IMG/VR virus record: IMGVR_UViG_3300046499_000422
Coordinates: 1 to 64,000 of that record
Source: a virus
Length of the DNA: 64,000 nucleotides
Reading direction: 5' to 3' (one strand)
Positions 22,139 to 29,384 of the stretch are shown here, piece by piece (position 1 is the stretch's first letter; each line of letters starts with the position of its first letter). The notes under the pieces are model-generated. The model saw nothing but the letters and a program-made list of their open reading frames with translations, did not search any database and had not been told where the DNA came from. The position numbers were made by a program, and so were the translations under genes.

Positions 22139-22369
22139 ATGATAGAGGTGCGAGTCCGCGCAACCCGCCTGGACGATGGAGCACCCGTGGTGGTCCGCGA
22201 CACCATGGACGTCTACGACCTACAGATCGATTTCGACCAGCCGGCCGCCGACATCGTCGGCGCACTCAAGGCCGTCTTCCAAGAGGCCGTCGACAGCAAG
22301 CGCTGGCAGCGCCACCGCAGTACCGACCCCGACGAGGCCGGCCCCGACGGGACCGACCTCGACGACTGA
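22139..22369 (+). CDS. 76-aa acidic hypothetical protein
   Basis: ATG at 22139 preceded by AGGGGG. MIEVRVRATRLDDGAPVVVR starts with beta strands, then AADIVGALKAVFQEAVDSKR, then an Asp-rich tail (DPDEAGPDGTDLDD). Convergent with the integrase, separated by 22 nt. It may be a recombination directionality or anti-repressor factor by location, but the sequence does not say. The 158-bp gap upstream contains CACGTGCG twice and no gene. Confidence 0.65.
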   Translation: MIEVRVRATRLDDGAPVVVRDTMDVYDLQIDFDQPAADIVGALKAVFQEAVDSKRWQRHRSTDPDEAGPDGTDLDD

Positions 22370-22391
22370 GCGGCACGCGCCCCGGGTCCGA

Positions 22392-23384
22392 CTATCCCAG
22401 CCGGTCGCCGGGGCTCAGCTCTGTGTGCTGCTGCCTGGCCCGCGCCTCGCCCGCCGATGACCCGTACCGGCTCAGCATCTCGCGGGACTTCCAGCCCATG
22501 ATCCGCATCAGGGCGTCCTCGTTGCCGTTGTGGAGTTTCCACAGGTGGGCAAACGTGTGACGGAACTGGTGCGGGTGGATCGGCTCTATGCCAGCCTCGG
22601 CGCAACGACGCTTGAGCATCGTCCCCATGCCCCAGATCGTCAGCGCCCGCTTCCCCTTGATGGAGAACCACAGGGGGTCTGTCTTCTGAATCGGCCGCCC
22701 GACGTGCTTCTGTGCCGCCCGCAGGTACCGGTCCATCGCGACTGCGGTTGCCCGGCCGAACGGCGCCGGCCGCTCACGATTGCCCTTGCCGAGGACGTGC
22801 AGGACGTTGATGTCCAGGTCGAGCTTCTCGTTCGTCCGCTCGGTCACCTCCGATAGCCGGGCGCCTGTGTCGAGGAACATCATGATGATCGCCGTGTCGC
22901 GGCGTTCGGCGTAGCCCTTCCCGGCGCACGTCTTCAGCAGTTTCTTGATGTCCTCGTCGGGGATGATCGGCACCTCGACCTCGCCGAGCTCGGGCGCCTT
23001 CATGGTGCGCATGGGGGAGCGGTCCATCTCCTCCTCGTCGACCAGCCAGGTGAACCAGGTGCGGAGCGTGCGGAAGTGCTGGTGCGCGTTCCCGGCGCTG
23101 TCGGGCTTGATGAGGGTGCTGATGTACGCCTCGATGTGCTCGCGGTGCAGCCCGGTGTCCTTGCCCTCCAGGGTCGTGGGCGCCGGCCGGGCGTCGGGGT
23201 CGTCCGGGTCGGGGGAGTAGTTGAGGATGAAGGCGGTCAGGCCTTCGGCGGCGGTGCGGTAGATCCGCTGCGTGTTCAGGCTCAGGTTCCGGGCGCGCAG
23301 GGAGCGCAGCCATGAGGTCGCCAGCGGGGCGAGGTCGAGCGGGGCGGGGCTGTTGGAGAACGTTGCTGCGGGCGGCTTGGCCAT
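22392..23384 (-). CDS. int: Tyrosine integrase
   Basis: 330 residues from the ATG at 23384 (AGAGGA 5 nt upstream). An N-terminal SAM-like core-binding domain (about 20-120) is followed by the catalytic domain: R176 in TGARLSE, K200 in GKGNRERP, HxxR at H272/R275 (HPHQFRHTF), W298 in place of the second His, and the nucleophile Y307 in MLSRYG. No N-terminal arm-binding domain is obvious. It lies next to attP. Family members insert at the 3' ends of tRNA genes, which agrees with the tRNA-Arg fragment upstream. Confidence 0.93.
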   Translation of the reverse strand: MAKPPAATFSNSPAPLDLAPLATSWLRSLRARNLSLNTQRIYRTAAEGLTAFILNYSPDPDDPDARPAPTTLEGKDTGLHREHIEAYISTLIKPDSAGNAHQHFRTLRTWFTWLVDEEEMDRSPMRTMKAPELGEVEVPIIPDEDIKKLLKTCAGKGYAERRDTAIIMMFLDTGARLSEVTERTNEKLDLDINVLHVLGKGNRERPAPFGRATAVAMDRYLRAAQKHVGRPIQKTDPLWFSIKGKRALTIWGMGTMLKRRCAEAGIEPIHPHQFRHTFAHLWKLHNGNEDALMRIMGWKSREMLSRYGSSAGEARARQQHTELSPGDRLG

Positions 23385-23401
23385 GGATGTCCTCTCATAC
23401 C

Positions 23402-23419
23402 CGTTCGCGTACGCGAACG
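23402..23419. promoter_or_regulatory. Palindrome in the integrase leader
   Basis: CGTTCGCGTACGCGAACG, an 18-bp perfect palindrome 18 nt upstream of the int start, preceded by ATACC. The start of the site (ATACCCGTTCGCG) resembles the O3 half site at 21460, hinting at shared control of integrase and repressor genes. Confidence 0.55.
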
Positions 23420-23490
23420 ATCGCCCCCTGTGGAGATGGGTGGTGGTTGTTTGGGGGCATGGGAAGGACGTTACGCCGAAATCGGATTTT

Positions 23491-23693
23491 GCGGGAGCGC
23501 TTGGCCGGTAACCGCTGCGCTTGCGTCGGGGCGAGAGGCCTGACGGGCGAACCCGCTGGTGGGAGTGTGTTTGTGCCCCGGGCAGGACTCGAACCTGCGG
23601 CCAAGCGCTTAGAAGGTGTGCGGGCCTGAACGCTACGCTCACCTGCTGTTTTGCCAGGTGGCGCGAGACCAAACTAGGCGGGAGCGCTTGGCC
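23491..23693. other. attP region with flanking direct repeats
   Basis: The core is a 43-bp tRNA 3' half (23574-23616). The 16-bp repeat GCGGGAGCGCTTGGCC occurs in direct orientation at 23491-23506 and 23678-23693, about 70 bp and 60 bp from the core edges. Its GCGCTTGGCC part appears a third time, inverted, inside the core. This looks like arm sites for the integrase around the crossover. The presence of both arms shows the site is joined, not split into attL and attR. Confidence 0.75.
23574..23616 (-). pseudogene. tRNA-Arg(UCU) 3' fragment (attP core)
   Basis: Read on the minus strand: anticodon loop CTTCTAA (UCU), the stem strand GCGCTTG, a T arm GCAGG-TTCGAGT-CCTGC and an acceptor end CGGGGCA. 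The 5' half of the tRNA is absent; the upstream sequence cannot form the acceptor or D stems. This is the usual design of a phage core that restores the host tRNA gene on integration. Confidence 0.85.
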
Positions 23694-23740
23694 TATTCTC
23701 GGGCCCATTTTGGCGCGATCCGTTCAGCGTGAACACGATA

Positions 23741-23772
23741 CCGCCCCGGACCTGTTGCCAGGGCCGGGGCGG
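23741..23772. terminator. Hairpin right of attP
   Basis: 9-bp perfect arms CCGCCCCGG and CCGGGGCGG with a 14-nt loop. Direction unclear. Confidence 0.5.
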
Positions 23773-23873
23773 CTCTAGGACCAGAGCTCCGCCATCTGGG
23801 CGGACGTGACCTCGCGCGAGAGCACAACCCCGGTCCCGCTGGTGCCGCCCAGCGAGGGGCGGCGGTCATGCGA

Positions 23874-23900
23874 TGCCGGAGCAGCGATGCTGCTCCGGCA
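23874..23900. terminator. Hairpin upstream of XRE gene
   Basis: 11-bp perfect arms TGCCGGAGCAG and CTGCTCCGGCA around CGATG. Possible terminator or RNA structure. Confidence 0.5.
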
Positions 23901-24032
23901 CCAATCTTTGCTGTCACTGCCGTCGGCAGCCGGGCTGCATATATGCACGGCGGGCGTCCCTCGCCTCTACCCTCCTAGCCAACGAGGTAAGCGACCGTTT
24001 GGGCACTGACAAGATGATCTTTGCACCACAGC

Positions 24033-24287
24033 GTGTGTCGGGTGCCACTCCGCCGCAGCCCCTACCCCGACTGGATCCGCCCCCGCCAGCAAGCCCTCGG
24101 CCGCCGTATCGCCGACCTCCGCAAGGCCGCCGACCTGTCACAGGACCAACTCGCCGACCGGGCCGGCATGGAACGCAGGTCGATCCAGCGGTACGAGAAC
24201 GCCGTGCGGACGCCGCGCATCACGGACCTGTGGCTCATCGCGGAGGCCCTGGACGTGCCAGTCGCCGACCTGCTCGCGGAGGAGTGA
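24033..24287 (+). CDS. XRE-family HTH protein
   Basis: 84 residues if the GTG at 24033 is used (a GTG at 24042 or a TTG at 24021 are alternatives; no ribosome site was seen, so translation may be leaderless). RQQALGRRIADLRKAADLSQ, DQLADRAGMERRSIQRYENA and ITDLWLIAEALDVPVADLLA form a full Cro/C1-type HTH of five helices. It ends 38 bp before the convergent small genes. Could be the immunity repressor instead of the gene at 21564. Confidence 0.82.
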   Translation: MCRVPLRRSPYPDWIRPRQQALGRRIADLRKAADLSQDQLADRAGMERRSIQRYENAVRTPRITDLWLIAEALDVPVADLLAEE

Positions 24288-24324
24288 GGACGGCCGCCGC
24301 CGGGGGAAACGGCGACCGCCCAGC

Positions 24325-24501
24325 TCATCGCGCCACCACCGAGTGGCACAAGCAGCGACACGACGCCCTGGCCAGCAGCACGCCCATGCCATGCGGCAGC
24401 GGCACGTCGTGGGCCTTGCGGCAGTACGCATGCAGCTCCTCGACGCCCCGGTCGCCAGCCATACGGCACTCGTCCGACAGCACCACCGTGGGCGCGGTCA
24501 T
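24325..24501 (-). CDS. 58-aa Cys-rich protein
   Basis: ATG at 24501 overlapping the previous stop (ATGA). MTAPTVVLSDECRMAGDRGV then HAYCRKAHDVPLPHG and SCRCLCHSVV: a C..C..C-C-C-H zinc arrangement. Last gene of a three-gene minus-strand unit. Function unknown. Confidence 0.6.
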   Translation of the reverse strand: MTAPTVVLSDECRMAGDRGVEELHAYCRKAHDVPLPHGMGVLLARASCRCLCHSVVAR

Positions 24502-24659
24502 GCGGTATAGCGGCGGACGCAGGCGGGACAGGCATACAACATGCCGCCGGCACCCGAGCCGGTCTCGACGACACGGACGAGCGTCGGGGCATCAGTGATG
24601 CGACCGCAGCCGATACACGGCAGGGCGCGCCGGCGCTTGGGCTTCGTCTTGGTACTCAC
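24498..24659 (-). CDS. 53-aa zinc-ribbon protein
   Basis: GTG at 24659 within the stop of the resolvase-like gene (GTGA). Basic start (TKTKPKRRRALPC), then CIGC and CPAC pairs about 35 residues apart, a classic small zinc ribbon. Probably nucleic-acid binding. Confidence 0.65.
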   Translation of the reverse strand: MSTKTKPKRRRALPCIGCGRITDAPTLVRVVETGSGAGGMLYACPACVRRYTA

Positions 24660-25081
24660 CGGTCATCGCCCCAGAACGCGGCCAGGGCCTTCGTCAACAG
24701 CGGATCCAGCGCCCCCGGGCGAGTCGACTCCCCGACGGCGGTCTCCGTCCAGCCGCCCGCCGCCTGCACCCTGCGCGCGTACGCCTGCTGCCGCGCCGGC
24801 TCCGAGTGGAGACGGTCCCAGTCGTTGACCAGGCACAGTACCGGCCGGCGCTCAGCGTGGACGCGAAGCACGGACAGCATCGCCTGGAACCGCGGCCTGC
24901 GTTCGTTGGCGTCTTCCTCGACCCATTCGCCAGCCAGCTCGTAGCTGTGATCCTCAGCCCACAGGCGGCAGGCGGCGACGCGTACGGCGATGAGGGCGCG
25001 GGCCGTGGTGGCTGTGCTGCCGGTCGGCCGGTCGTAGATGAACGCCAGTGGTCTGAGCTCTGGCTGCTGCTCGGTGCCCAT
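24656..25081 (-). CDS. Truncated resolvase-like protein
   Basis: 141 residues. LAFIYDRPTGSTATTARALI begins like the catalytic domain of serine recombinases, with EWVEEDANERRPRFQAMLSV and VLCLVNDWDRLHSEP in the positions of the resolvase E-helix region. The active-site Ser/Arg set is not clear and no DNA-binding part follows. Such short relatives are common in Streptomyces and may be regulatory. A palindromic element (25149-25182) lies upstream. Confidence 0.6.
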   Translation of the reverse strand: MGTEQQPELRPLAFIYDRPTGSTATTARALIAVRVAACRLWAEDHSYELAGEWVEEDANERRPRFQAMLSVLRVHAERRPVLCLVNDWDRLHSEPARQQAYARRVQAAGGWTETAVGESTRPGALDPLLTKALAAFWGDDR

Positions 25082-25148
25082 CGGTGCCCCCGAGGCGTCG
25101 ATGATCAGGTCACCATCGACCGTAAGAGCACTGTGACCTGCACATCAA

Positions 25149-25182
25149 TGGTACTTTTCCCGGCCCGCGAGCAGAAGTACCA
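25149..25182. promoter_or_regulatory. Inverted repeat between regulator and resolvase-like gene
   Basis: TGGTACTT (25149-25156) and AAGTACCA (25175-25182) are perfect 8-bp arms separated by 18 bp, in the 102-bp gap. The spacing suits two helical turns, so a dimeric regulator could bind. It may control the resolvase-like unit. Confidence 0.6.
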
Positions 25183-25183
25183 A

Positions 25184-26359
25184 TCACATGGGCAGGCCCA
25201 CCGCATCCGCCAGCTCACGCATCTGCGGCGTCAGCGTCCTCCTCCGGCTCACCACCTCGCCCAAGATGTCCCGCGCGTACCGCTGCTGCGCCAGCCATTC
25301 CGGGGCCCGCTCGCGCACGTCGGCCAGGACCTCCACGGCCTCGCCGTGCTGGCGCAGCATCACATACGCTTTCGCGACGTCCAGCCGGTGACGGTGATAC
25401 TCCGTCCCCGGGGCAGCGCCCGGCGCCGCCTTGAGACCAGGGGCCGTCGCCAGCACCGCCTCCGGCCGGTCCTGCACAACCCCCCGCTCCGCGCACTTGT
25501 ACGCCACCGTGACCGGCCCCCACGACGCCAGCCGACTGGACCCGATCGGCAACTCCCGCCCAGTCAGCACAGCAGCAGACCGGGCCAGGCGCATCGCGTC
25601 CCCTGCCTCACCGTCGCGGGCGTCCCGCAGCCCAGCAGCAGCCACCTGCAACAGCAGCCACCCCCACGCCGCCAACTCCTCCGGCGTTGCCTTCGACATG
25701 CGGGGCTCGAGGTCGTCCGCCCATCGGACTGCCATGTCGCGGCCTTCTTCGACGCGGCCCTGACGGACCAGCAGCCACGTCCAGGTCGTGACGATGCTCG
25801 CCGCGCGCAGGCGGTCCGTCGCGGCGTCCAGGGCGCGGGTGAGGGCGGTCTCGGCGGCGGCGAACTGGCGCGCCTGCGTGAGGGTAGAGCCGGCGAGTTG
25901 CAGCAGGTGCGCGCGGACGGCGCGGGCCTCGGGGTCATCGCCGAGAGCCTCGGCGTCGCGCAGTAGAGAGGGCAGGAGGGCTGTGACGTCCGTCATTCGG
26001 CTCTCGAAGAACGCAGCGCGCGCCTCGGCGAGGACGGTGCGGAGGCCGTCGACGGTGGGCTCCGTGTCCAGTTGGACGGCCGGGGCCTCGACCGCATCCC
26101 TCAGGACCCTCCAGGGCTCGGAGTGGTCGGGTTCTTCGTGGGTGTCGTGGCGTAGCAGGGTGCTGGTGGTGACTCGCAGGGCGACGGCGAGTTTCCGGGC
26201 GGTTTCCATCCGTGTGCCGTGGAGATTCTGCTGCTCCAGCTGACGGATGAGAGAGAGGGAGACTCCGGAGGCCGTTGCGAGGTCTCGCTGGCTCAATCCA
26301 CGGCGCCGGCGGATGTCGCGGAGGCGGGTACCGATGTGGTCGTCGGTGGGCTGTGGCAT
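25184..26359 (-). CDS. HTH regulator with C-terminal helical-repeat domain
   Basis: 391 residues from the ATG at 26359 (GGAG 6 nt upstream). Residues 8-65 form an XRE HTH (LRDIRRRRGLSQRDLATASG, VSLSLIRQLEQQN). The remaining ~320 residues are a chain of helical pairs with TPR-like spacing (AGSTLTQARQFAAAETALTR, AASIVTTWTWLLVRQGRVEE). This combination is shared with many Streptomyces regulators and with RRNPP-type peptide-sensing proteins. It is unlike a normal phage repressor. Its promoter has its own palindrome. Confidence 0.82.
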   Translation of the reverse strand: MPQPTDDHIGTRLRDIRRRRGLSQRDLATASGVSLSLIRQLEQQNLHGTRMETARKLAVALRVTTSTLLRHDTHEEPDHSEPWRVLRDAVEAPAVQLDTEPTVDGLRTVLAEARAAFFESRMTDVTALLPSLLRDAEALGDDPEARAVRAHLLQLAGSTLTQARQFAAAETALTRALDAATDRLRAASIVTTWTWLLVRQGRVEEGRDMAVRWADDLEPRMSKATPEELAAWGWLLLQVAAAGLRDARDGEAGDAMRLARSAAVLTGRELPIGSSRLASWGPVTVAYKCAERGVVQDRPEAVLATAPGLKAAPGAAPGTEYHRHRLDVAKAYVMLRQHGEAVEVLADVRERAPEWLAQQRYARDILGEVVSRRRTLTPQMRELADAVGLPM

Positions 26360-26367
26360 GCTGAACT

Positions 26368-26394
26368 CCGTTCTGACTTCGACACTCAGAACGG
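26368..26394. promoter_or_regulatory. Operator of the HTH/TPR regulator
   Basis: Perfect 9-bp arms CCGTTCTGA (26368-26376) and TCAGAACGG (26386-26394) with a 9-bp spacer, 9 bp upstream of the regulator's start codon. Expected to be an autoregulatory site. Confidence 0.7.
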
Positions 26395-26455
26395 TACTCC
26401 GGCCCTCATCTTTGGTGGGGGCCGTTGCCGTTGGGGTCGCCCGTAGGATTGCCGC

Positions 26456-26635
26456 ATGCCCCCGCTCCCCGCCTGTGATGGCGCGCGCCTGCCCACGGCC
26501 GCTGAGGCGAACGCGGCGGTGAGGCGGTACAGCGCGGGCCGGACGTCATGGACCCGCGAGGAGTTGGCGGAGTTGGCGCGGCTGCGTGGGGTGTGGCTGG
26601 CGGCATGGCGAGCCGAACTGGTGCGGGCCGCATAA
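26456..26635 (+). CDS. 59-aa small protein of Streptomyces mobile elements
   Basis: ATG at 26456 only 6 nt after a TAGGAT -10-like box, so probably leaderless. The protein reads MPPLPACDGARLPTAAEANA.. then SWTREELAELARLRGVWLAA; I recall this pattern from many Streptomyces phages and integrative elements. It is helical and of unknown function. It is transcribed against the late operon and shares its terminator. Confidence 0.78.
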   Translation: MPPLPACDGARLPTAAEANAAVRRYSAGRTSWTREELAELARLRGVWLAAWRAELVRAA

Positions 26636-26642
26636 CGAAGGC

Positions 26643-26668
26643 GCCCCGCCTCCCGAAGGAAGCGGGGC
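26643..26668. terminator. Bidirectional terminator at the end of the late operon
   Basis: GCCCCGC and GCGGGGC arms with an inner partial stem (CTCC/GGAA), placed 8 nt after the small plus-strand gene and 18 nt after the holin-like gene. Serves convergent transcripts. Confidence 0.75.
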
Positions 26669-26685
26669 ACAGTAAGAGGGCGCGG

Positions 26686-26946
26686 TCAGCGCTGGAAGAG
26701 AGCCACAGCGGCAGCTGCGGCCCCAGCCATGCCAGTGATCGCGCCGAGCGTGGGCAACGGCCAGCGGGCGCGTTCCAGGACGCGGATCCGGTTCTCGTGG
26801 TCGGAGAGATCGTCGGCCATTGCTTTGGCGGTGCCGTTGAAAGCATCGAGCTTGGTCTCAACCCGGGTGACGGCGTCGTGCAGCGCTCTCATCTCCGTGT
26901 ACATCTGCGCCGAACTGATGTAGACCCCGGGGTCTTGCGGTGTCAC
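26686..26946 (-). CDS. Holin-like or spanin-like coiled-coil membrane protein
   Basis: 86 residues from the GTG at 26946. Heptads in EMRALHDAVTRVETKLDAFN and LSDHENRIRVLERA are followed by one C-terminal membrane helix (PTLGAITGMAGAAAAAVALF). This layout occurs in actinophage lysis cassettes as a second holin or anti-holin. It is the final gene of the late operon. Confidence 0.75.
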   Translation of the reverse strand: MTPQDPGVYISSAQMYTEMRALHDAVTRVETKLDAFNGTAKAMADDLSDHENRIRVLERARWPLPTLGAITGMAGAAAAAVALFQR

Positions 26947-26949
26947 AGG

Positions 26950-27270
26950 TCACGCGCCCCGGGCCGAGCCGGAGGTGATGAGGGAGTCCTGCGCCTTCCC
27001 GGACAGCCCGACCGGCTTGTACAGGCCGAAGTGGCTGAGGACGCCGATCGCGAAGCTGACGCCCCACAGGACCACAGCCGTGCCCACGCTGTAGCCGTCC
27101 GACGCCTGCGACAACTCCACGAGGAAGCCGTTCAGCGCGGTGAGCAGCAGGAGCAACACCGCCTTCGCGCCGGCCGAGGTGACCCGGGTCGTGACCAGAC
27201 CGACCAGGACCGGCAGGGCCACGCTGATCGCCAGGCCCAGCCAGTACGCGCCATCGAGATGAATGCTCAT
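26950..27270 (-). CDS. Holin
   Basis: 106 residues, ATG with GGAG 6 nt upstream. Three likely membrane helices: WLGLAISVALPVLVGLV, AVLLLLLTALNGFLVELS and VGTAVVLWGVSFAIGVLSHF, with a polar C-terminus. Directly after the lysozyme gene, as usual for phage holins. Confidence 0.82.
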   Translation of the reverse strand: MSIHLDGAYWLGLAISVALPVLVGLVTTRVTSAGAKAVLLLLLTALNGFLVELSQASDGYSVGTAVVLWGVSFAIGVLSHFGLYKPVGLSGKAQDSLITSGSARGA

Positions 27271-27297
27271 GAGGTACTCCAGTTCGGTGAGAAGGGG

Positions 27298-28272
27298 TCA
27301 GGATGCGAGGCGGGCGGCGAGCTTGGCCGCGACCTGCTCAGCGATCGCCGCCGCCAGCCCCGGGCTCGACGCGATCGCCTGGACCTGCGCATCCGACAGG
27401 ACGGGCTGGAGAGCGTCGAGCTTGGCCGCGATCGTGTTAAGCACGATGTTCTGTGCGGTCTGGGAGGACACCATCGAGGCGGTGGCCGTCTCCAGGCCGC
27501 GCACCCGGCTGTTGGTGTCCTTGAGGTACGACTGGGGCTGCCATGTCGGGTTGGTCGCAGCCTCGCTGGCGGGGGCGGTGATGTCGTCGATCTTCCACAC
27601 GGCGTCGTGGGTTTCCTGGGCGGTGAGTGTCATGGTGTCCTCCTGGTTGGCCCACGTCCGGAGTTCGGCGGGGCTGAGGTAGCAGATGGTTCGGTCCAAC
27701 GGTGTGCTGGTGAACTGCCAGAACAGCGGCGACCAGCCAGACGGCTTCGGCCTCGTCGCGGCCTCCGCCTTCGGGTAGGACACGGCGGTGTAGCCCCACG
27801 TGTAGGCCGGGTACCAGACCGTCGTGCCCTCAGGAACGTGGCCGGCTTCGAGGTCGGACGCGGAGGTGTACACCCCGACGCGCTGTCCCGGAAACGCCGC
27901 CTGCACCGCGCTGATCCACGTCGTGGCCCACGCCCGGATCTGCGCGGCGCTCCGCCCGGCGTAGTTCGCGCCGTCCGACCGGCGTTCCAGGTCGAGCCAG
28001 TGCAGGAACCCTGCGGTCGCGTACGGCTTCACGGCGGCCACATAGTTCGCCGCCTCCACCGCAGCGTCCTGCGTCGGCCACCCGAAGTGGTACGCGCCCG
28101 GGACGAGCCCGGCCTTGACGATGCCGGTGATGTGCTTGGCGAACGCGTCGTCCCGCGAGCGCTGGCCCTCAGACGCCTTGGCGAACGCGAACGTGACGCC
28201 GTCGGCCTTGTGACCAGCCCAATCCTGGGGGTTCTGGTAGGCGGAGACGTCGATACCCCGGGACGTGGCCAT
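27298..28272 (-). CDS. GH25 lysozyme (endolysin)
   Basis: About 324 residues (ATG at 28272; a GTG three bases earlier is also in frame). RGIDVSAYQNPQDWAGHKAD is the start of a GH25 muramidase barrel, with FLHWLDLERR and FWQFTSTPLDRT carrying further conserved acids. The C-terminal ~110 residues (from about 215) are a separate region with repeated helices, probably for wall binding or oligomerisation. No signal peptide, so export depends on the holin. Confidence 0.92.
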   Translation of the reverse strand: MATSRGIDVSAYQNPQDWAGHKADGVTFAFAKASEGQRSRDDAFAKHITGIVKAGLVPGAYHFGWPTQDAAVEAANYVAAVKPYATAGFLHWLDLERRSDGANYAGRSAAQIRAWATTWISAVQAAFPGQRVGVYTSASDLEAGHVPEGTTVWYPAYTWGYTAVSYPKAEAATRPKPSGWSPLFWQFTSTPLDRTICYLSPAELRTWANQEDTMTLTAQETHDAVWKIDDITAPASEAATNPTWQPQSYLKDTNSRVRGLETATASMVSSQTAQNIVLNTIAAKLDALQPVLSDAQVQAIASSPGLAAAIAEQVAAKLAARLAS

Positions 28273-29105
28273 CACACGCCTACCTCAACGAGAGCGGCCC
28301 GCACCTTCGCCGCAACCTCAGCGCCCGTCAGGACTGCCGGGGCCGGCACCGGCGCCGGAGCGGCCACCAGCTGCGGGACCGTCACGTCACCGTCCTGCGC
28401 GAGCAGCCACCCCATGTCCGCCTCGGCCACATAGCAGCTGCCGGCATCGCCCCATGAGGACGCCCACGAGTTGTCCAGGCGGAACACCCGGGCCGTCGCG
28501 TCGTACGCGGACACCACCAGCTCGTGGCCGCCCGCGATACCGCTGGTGCGGTCGACGTTGAGGGTGCCGTCGCTCTTCGGGTCGAACATTGAGTTGAGCC
28601 ACACGATGCCGACCAGCGCCGGGCCCGTCTGGAGCGCAGCCTTCAGCGCGTCCAGGCCAAACGCGTGCGAGTACGACGTGGCCAGCCCCAGCGCCTTCGC
28701 GGTCTTCCCGCACGCGATGCCCGACGACCCGGTGTCGTCCGGCGGATACGAGCCGGGGACGCTGTCCAGCAGCGTGTTCAGGCGGTACGCCCGCACCGCG
28801 AACGCCTCGTCCAACACGTACGTCCCTGCGGTGAACACGCCCTTCGGGTCGGCCTTCACCGCGGCCTCAGTAGCGCCCGGGCGGCCGGCGGAATCCGTGC
28901 CGAGCAGACCCGTCAGGGCGTTCGCCGTGCACGAGCCCAGCCGGCCCTGATCGAGGATCGGGATCCGCCGCGCCCACACCGCCGTCTTGACGGCCGCCTT
29001 GGGTAGCACACCGACCGCGTAGGCGTAGCTGCGAGGGTCGTGCTCAACGTGCCGGCCGAGACGGTACGCGGCGCCGGTCTCGTCTATCCTCTGGGTTTTC
29101 GTCAT
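28272..29105 (-). CDS. Papain-like (C1) cysteine peptidase
   Basis: 277 residues from the ATG at 29105 (GAGGA 4 nt upstream). DQGRLGSCTANALTG presents the catalytic Cys59 after the oxyanion Gln, GGHELVVSAYD the His (194) and LDNSWASSWGDAG the Asn (212), the C1A triad order. A Pro/Ala linker and short C-terminal helix follow. It lies between tail genes and lysozyme and is coupled to the latter. Possible roles: peptide-crosslink cleavage during lysis, or a tail-associated protease. Confidence 0.85.
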   Translation of the reverse strand: MTKTQRIDETGAAYRLGRHVEHDPRSYAYAVGVLPKAAVKTAVWARRIPILDQGRLGSCTANALTGLLGTDSAGRPGATEAAVKADPKGVFTAGTYVLDEAFAVRAYRLNTLLDSVPGSYPPDDTGSSGIACGKTAKALGLATSYSHAFGLDALKAALQTGPALVGIVWLNSMFDPKSDGTLNVDRTSGIAGGHELVVSAYDATARVFRLDNSWASSWGDAGSCYVAEADMGWLLAQDGDVTVPQLVAAPAPVPAPAVLTGAEVAAKVRAALVEVGV

Positions 29106-29127
29106 AGCGTCCTCTTCGCGGTGCGGT

Positions 29128-29373
29128 TCAGGCGGTGGGGGTTATGGCCTCGGTGCGGGTGTGCTTCCGCTGAGCGGAGTCCAAGATGAAATGCGCCGAG
29201 CCCGACAGCAGATCAACCATCTGCTGCACTATCGGCACCACATCGGGCGAGCTCGTGTCGTCGGTCGTCAGCGTCATGGCGAATTGCATGTGGTAGTCAC
29301 CGACCATGTCCACGCTGCGGCCGGTGATGCTGAACACGTAATCGGATGCATCCTGCGCGCTTCCCAGTGCCAT
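29128..29373 (-). CDS. 81-aa tail-region protein
   Basis: ATG at 29373 with GGGGA 4 nt upstream. Beta-rich centre (YVFSITGRSVDMVGDYHMQF) and a helical end. Small proteins here are normally tail-tip or receptor-binding accessory genes. Function unknown. Confidence 0.65.
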   Translation of the reverse strand: MALGSAQDASDYVFSITGRSVDMVGDYHMQFAMTLTTDDTSSPDVVPIVQQMVDLLSGSAHFILDSAQRKHTRTEAITPTA

Positions 29374-29384
29374 GAGGTCCCCTT

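Larger units (their letters stand above)
23694..24032. other. Non-coding region between attP and XRE gene
   Basis: No gene is supported here. Two strong hairpins are visible: CCGCCCCGG/CCGGGGCGG (23741-23772) and TGCCGGAGCAG/CTGCTCCGGCA (23874-23900). Either could stop transcription leaving the integrase region, or one could belong to a small RNA. The second hairpin has a 5-nt loop and no T run. Confidence 0.5.

Noticed and set aside
23574-23616. Functional tRNA gene
   Set aside because: Only the 3' half is present; no acceptor 5' strand or D arm can be formed by the upstream bases.
25082-25183. A signal-peptide gene partnering the HTH/TPR regulator
   Set aside because: The 102-bp gap holds only the inverted repeat; no short frame with a start, ribosome site and secretion signal was seen.
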